Source of the DNA: Drosophila miranda
Taxonomy: Eukaryota > Arthropoda > Insecta > Diptera > Drosophilidae
Reading direction: 5' to 3'
Length of the DNA stretch: 64,000 nucleotides
Assembly: GCF_003369915.1 (NCBI RefSeq)
Contig: NC_046674.1
Coordinates: forward strand, 20,525,657 to 20,589,656
Positions 59,901 to 64,000 of this stretch are shown in pieces (positions within the stretch are counted from its first letter, which is position 1; every line of letters starts with the position of its first letter). The notes under the pieces were generated by a model. That model was given only the letters and a program-made list of their open reading frames with translations, ran no database searches and was not told the origin of the DNA. Position numbers and translations under genes: made by a program.

Positions 59901-61920
59901 ATTGTGCCTAACACATTCAGCAAGTTGACAGTCTGGCTGCACAATTGTTAAGCCTTTGGACTCAGGTGACGGCGTTGCCGTGGCTATGCTCCGTTCCGTG
60001 CCGTTGGTTTGGTTCTCAATAAGAAATGCCACGACAGATTGTGCGCAACTTTTCTTATGCCACCACGGATGAGCGTGGAAAAGTGCGTTGTCAAGGAAAA
60101 GTTCTAAATGACGGACTTTGAGCAGGTGAAAACCGATGCACCAAGAAAAATATCACCGATAATCCCTTTTGAAAATCGTTTCAACTCTCGGTCCTGAAAA
60201 TCGAATCGAGATATCTGTAGGGTAAGACCGTCTGGCGGTAGCATTCACTAGAAAAACATAAAATTAATAAAAGAAAAACCAATAAACGTCCTGGCGCCAT
60301 TGCTCCATCTGGAGCGGTGATTCGTCACTGGCCTCGTCCGCCTCATTCCAACAGATGTGGGATTACGGGCGGAGTACGCCTGAATCACAACACTACTCGT
60401 AGTTTCTTTCGAAAAGTGCTACTTTTCCGACGAAAATGTTGTTTATTATACAGAACAAGTTTAAGCCGAAACATAACAAACAAAATACCATTTTTAGCTG
60501 TTGATAATATTTCCTATTCATAAACAAAACGTTTTATACCATTACAGTGGGCAGAATTGTGTAACGCACAGAACGAATTATCTCTAAAGTATTTACATTG
60601 TACATATACACATATATACATAAGTATACCTACATATATGTACATACAAACCACAGCCATAGATGGTATCTCTGTCTGTTTCTATGAAAACTATTCTGTC
60701 AGATTTTAAGCTAGGTATCAGCTTATAATTAATAAAAATTAAAAACAAAACGTGGTGGGAACCTTTACAATCAATTCCCTGGCTAGGTTAATTCCTGTAA
60801 GCGTATTATATGAATTCCTTCAAATCCATGTGTATTCTTGCTTAAAGTCGATCTTCGAGTCGATATATCCGTCTGTATGAACCTGGATCACTAAGAGCTA
60901 AATAAAGTTGGGTTTGTTTACCAAACTTTTTCTACCGATTTGAAACAGCCTGGAGAAAGCACACAATTTCCTAGACATTCAATATATTCGGTTTCTGAGA
61001 AGAAAGTGGTATCCGAGTGGCGGGTATCTTGCGGGTGTGTCCGTGTGTATTTTGATTCTCTTTTTGGCTCCTGAGATTTCTTAGAAATCTGTCGTTCTTT
61101 TTGTATTGTTGTATTTGTTGTTCTTGTCTAAATTGGAGGCCAGAATACACAGAATACAGAGTCGTTATGTGTTCTTTTTTGACACGGGAGAAGGGGGTGC
61201 AAGAAGTGAGATCCTACCCCTGCAATCAATCACACTAAAAGTGCATAATGGTGTTATAAAATCAAAGAGGCCGATTAAACCGACACTAAAGCAAAGGGCA
61301 TAAATATCGTGAATGCAGCCCACATGCCACGCCCACAGATATTCATATGTGGATTCGAGTTCAAGTCTTTTGTGTGTATGTGGATTTAACGGCTACAATA
61401 ACAAGGACTTTGGCTGCTTATCAGAGAGACATATGTACGTTCAAACGCGCAGAACCTCGCACATAAATGGGAATGCCATTATTTCAATATGTACGTAGTA
61501 CGCACACTCGATACGAAATGTTTTTGGCATTGGCATTGGCTGGCAATAAAAAAATTATTGCTTGGCATTTACTTGTTCGCGCGATCGTCGTCGTCGTCCT
61601 CGAATCGAATCGGGGGATTTTGAGTGTTATGAAACATGTGTTCCTTTGGCCATGGCAAAAGGGGGTTTCAGAAGTGACATTTACCATTTACTAACTCGCA
61701 CCACACACAAAAGCTTAGACTGACGGGCAGTGTTGAAAGGACGGGCAGAATCACTTCGTGTATCTTAGTTGAGTCTCTGGACCCCCTCCGACTAAGCGCC
61801 TGCCAAACAAAGAGTGAGTGTGTGGTGCTGGGGTACTTATGGATAGGTCTATCAAATCGTATTTATGCTGTCGGCAGCTGCTGAATAAGCCAACTTGAAT
61901 GACAGACAGATATTTGCTAC

Positions 61921-61923
<3 letters not shown>

Positions 61924-61978
<55 letters not shown>
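61924..61978. repeat. (TG)n microsatellite, about 26 units
   Basis: Uninterrupted TG run after GTA. Confidence 0.97.
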
Positions 61979-62725
61979 AAATAAATGCGTTTAATGAAGT
62001 TCCTTCTAGCCAAATGGCATACCAGGAAGCCTCTAATTGATGCCTGACTACGCTCCTTTTCCCACCCCTCCCGCCTCAACGACAACCTCTGCCAATTACC
62101 AGTTGATGTGGTAATCGATACTGTGGCAGTTGCCTCCTAGATTTCCAACAGATTCCTTTTGTCTGATTAGCTTGTCGAAGAACAAACAAAAAGACTAATA
62201 AAAGAACAGGAATTTCATTGAGATTCCTTTTCAGATAAATACATTTAAGAAGGGAATGGAAACGGAACAGCACGGAGACAAGTGCTTTAATTGTCATTCG
62301 TCCGTATGCACCTGGTGAGCACTTAAAAAAGGATGTTCCTTCAATGTGTTCTTCTTTGGATGGCTATATATCTTTCAGATTTTCACATTATTATATATTC
62401 GTAGATTGTGTGTTCATAAAAAGCCCACAAGTCGTCAGATAAAGCCGAAGCAAGGTAATTACGACTCCATCTTCGCACTCAATTCAATACGTGTGGCCAG
62501 AAAGCCAGGCGAATACGGATACGGATACGGATGCGGATACTGCCAGTGTGTGCATACGGGTCCAAGTGGTGAAACCCTCATGGTCATCGGACTAGCAGAG
62601 CTAGCAGCAAACATTTCCATTAGGGCGGCAGGCTATGACGGTGACGGAGAAGGAGCGTTGGAATGGCCCTAGTCTTGGCCAATTAAGCAATTACGCTAAC
62701 AAGCTTTTATTATGTTGGGTAAGCT

Positions 62726-62772
62726 GGACCGGCACCGGCACCGGGACCGGGACCGGGACCGGGACCGGGACC
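62726..62772. repeat. (CCGGGA)n hexamer array
   Basis: Two CCGGCA units followed by about five perfect CCGGGA units. Confidence 0.92.
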
Positions 62773-64000
62773 AACATTGGAGGGAGACCTTACCACGAAA
62801 CTGGCCAAGGTGTTGAGCAAACAATTAAAGCGGAAAGCGCCAGAGACAACAGTGCGAATATACTCGTAGATGGAGTTTGGGCAGGCCGTGCGAGTGCGAG
62901 TGCGAGTGCGAGGGGCAGCTAAAGCGAGTTTAAAGTGGCTCAGATTAGGTGCCAAGAAACCCTGCAAGAAATTTATGAGCGTTGTTTGCCTTTCCTGCTA
63001 TCCTCCGGCATAAATTATAGAAAACAAGCGACGGACCAGAGACCTCCGACCCCGACCCCCGACCCCCGACCGAGCTTCGAGCGCTTGTCCACAGAAGGAG
63101 AAAAGAAGAGAAGGAAAACTTTCGACACTTTGAAAGTGATGGTCATAAATTTTATTGACTTGTTGTCGGTATGCTTCAGTTGCTGCTCAGTAAAATATAT
63201 CTGCGTTGGATATGCGAAGATATCCATATGTCCAGTCCAGTTGCCAGTTGCCGTTGCCTGGCACTTTTTATGTGGCACCGATTATGAGACGCACAAGGAG
63301 ACGCAGACGCAGACGCAGACCCCAGACATGTTGGACTAGGCTAAGTCAAACATCATTTCAGGCGTTTAACTCACTCATCCAAAGTGCCCCACGACAATTA
63401 CGACTGCTCGGAGCTGGAGCTGTAGGTCCTTGGCCATGCCAGGCACGTACATATACATACATACATATATGTGAGTAGCTACGGCCTGGCCCGAAGCAGC
63501 AACTGGAATTTCTAACTGACTTGGCAGCCGTTCGATTTACACTGGCTCAAGCGTCGCTGATCAAATCAAAAGATTTCCAATATTCATATTTCAATTTGGC
63601 AGCCACAAATATTGGGAAAACTGATGGGGAAATAAATGAAAAGGAAAACAAATTCGTTTTCTTGAATGACGTTCGCCTTAAAGTTGGTTTCCTCTTTTCC
63701 AAGACGGTTACTATTTTGTTTTTCATAATATTATTTTCAGTGTACTCGTACATTTCGTTAGCAGAAAGGAAGTGAGTGATTTTATATGTGGGATGGCTTA
63801 ATGTCGGGCTGAATTTCGTCCTTTGTTATTGATGAAAATTGTCTATAAAAACGAGACCAGTTTATGCTCAATTAAATGCCATTAAAGGCGTTCGCCTCGA
63901 CTTATACGAGTATGTGCGGTACGTGGCAGTCTTCGGACAGGTTGCTCTGCTTCTGCCCCAACGAATGTATACACTCGTTCCATTATAATTTATGCTTGAA

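Larger units (their letters stand above)
56983..64000. other. sNPF-R 3' side and intergenic DNA, no supported gene
   Basis: Seven kilobases with only short, low-complexity or motif-free open frames. Candidate poly(A) signals and simple repeats are scattered. Any 3' UTR exons of sNPF-R would be here but cannot be delimited by eye. Confidence 0.4.

Overview
This is nuclear DNA of a Drosophila species. The genes have short introns with GT..AG borders, and TATCGATA (DRE) and TCAGT initiator motifs occur near genes. Two full copies and a remnant of a DINE-1/INE-1-like Helitron derivative are present, and the non-coding DNA is rich in microsatellites. The gene set (Hsc70Cb, Ir76b, sNPF-R) belongs to Muller element D (3L of D. 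melanogaster). The DINE-1 subtype and the mixing of loci named after cytological bands 70C and 76 suggest a species with a rearranged element D, for example the obscura group. That species call is inference.

Layout. (1) 1-2498, minus: the 5' half of Hsc70Cb, an Hsp110-type chaperone, running off the left edge. (2) 2.5-5.8 kb: upstream DNA with DRE and Motif-1 elements, one copy of a dispersed repeat, and a decayed fibrinogen-domain (FReD) exon at 4703-5032. (3) 5800-7475, minus: ADP-dependent glucokinase in four exons. (4) 7.5-13 kb: no convincing gene. It holds a tandem array of a roughly 200-220 bp repeat, simple repeats and a possible 5' UTR exon. (5) 13049-14535, plus: a secreted SGNH/GDSL phospholipase-B-like enzyme. 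(6) 16560-17014, plus: a small secreted orphan protein ending in Gly-Arg-Phe-Gly, behind a CTCF-like plus double DRE/BEAF-type motif cluster. (7) 17902-20148, plus: the ionotropic co-receptor Ir76b in five exons. (8) 20291-20949: DINE-1 copy. (9) 21276-22553, minus: an LRRC56-like leucine-rich-repeat protein. (10) 24756-29102, plus: the ciliary transition-zone protein TMEM237 in five exons. (9) and (10) are divergently arranged around about 2.2 kb that holds four perfect TGACGTCA sites. (11) 29.1-54.9 kb: about 26 kb without a convincing gene. It contains a DINE-1 remnant, a second full DINE-1, a possible Helitron Rep fragment and many simple repeats, and is probably the regulatory or 5' non-coding territory of the next gene. 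(12) 54893-56982, plus: the sNPF-R single coding exon, with a 5' leader carrying two short uORFs and an expanded poly-alanine tract in the receptor N-terminus. (13) 57-64 kb: 3' and intergenic DNA with long simple repeats and no supported gene.

Functional themes. Ir76b (chemosensory co-receptor), LRRC56-like and TMEM237 (ciliary proteins) and sNPF-R (neuropeptide receptor) are all genes of sensory or ciliated neurons or, for LRRC56, possibly sperm. Hsc70Cb and ADP-glucokinase are housekeeping-type. No tRNA, rRNA, CRISPR array or intact autonomous transposon was recognised. All exon borders were read by eye from splice consensus and reading-frame continuity. No alignment was run.
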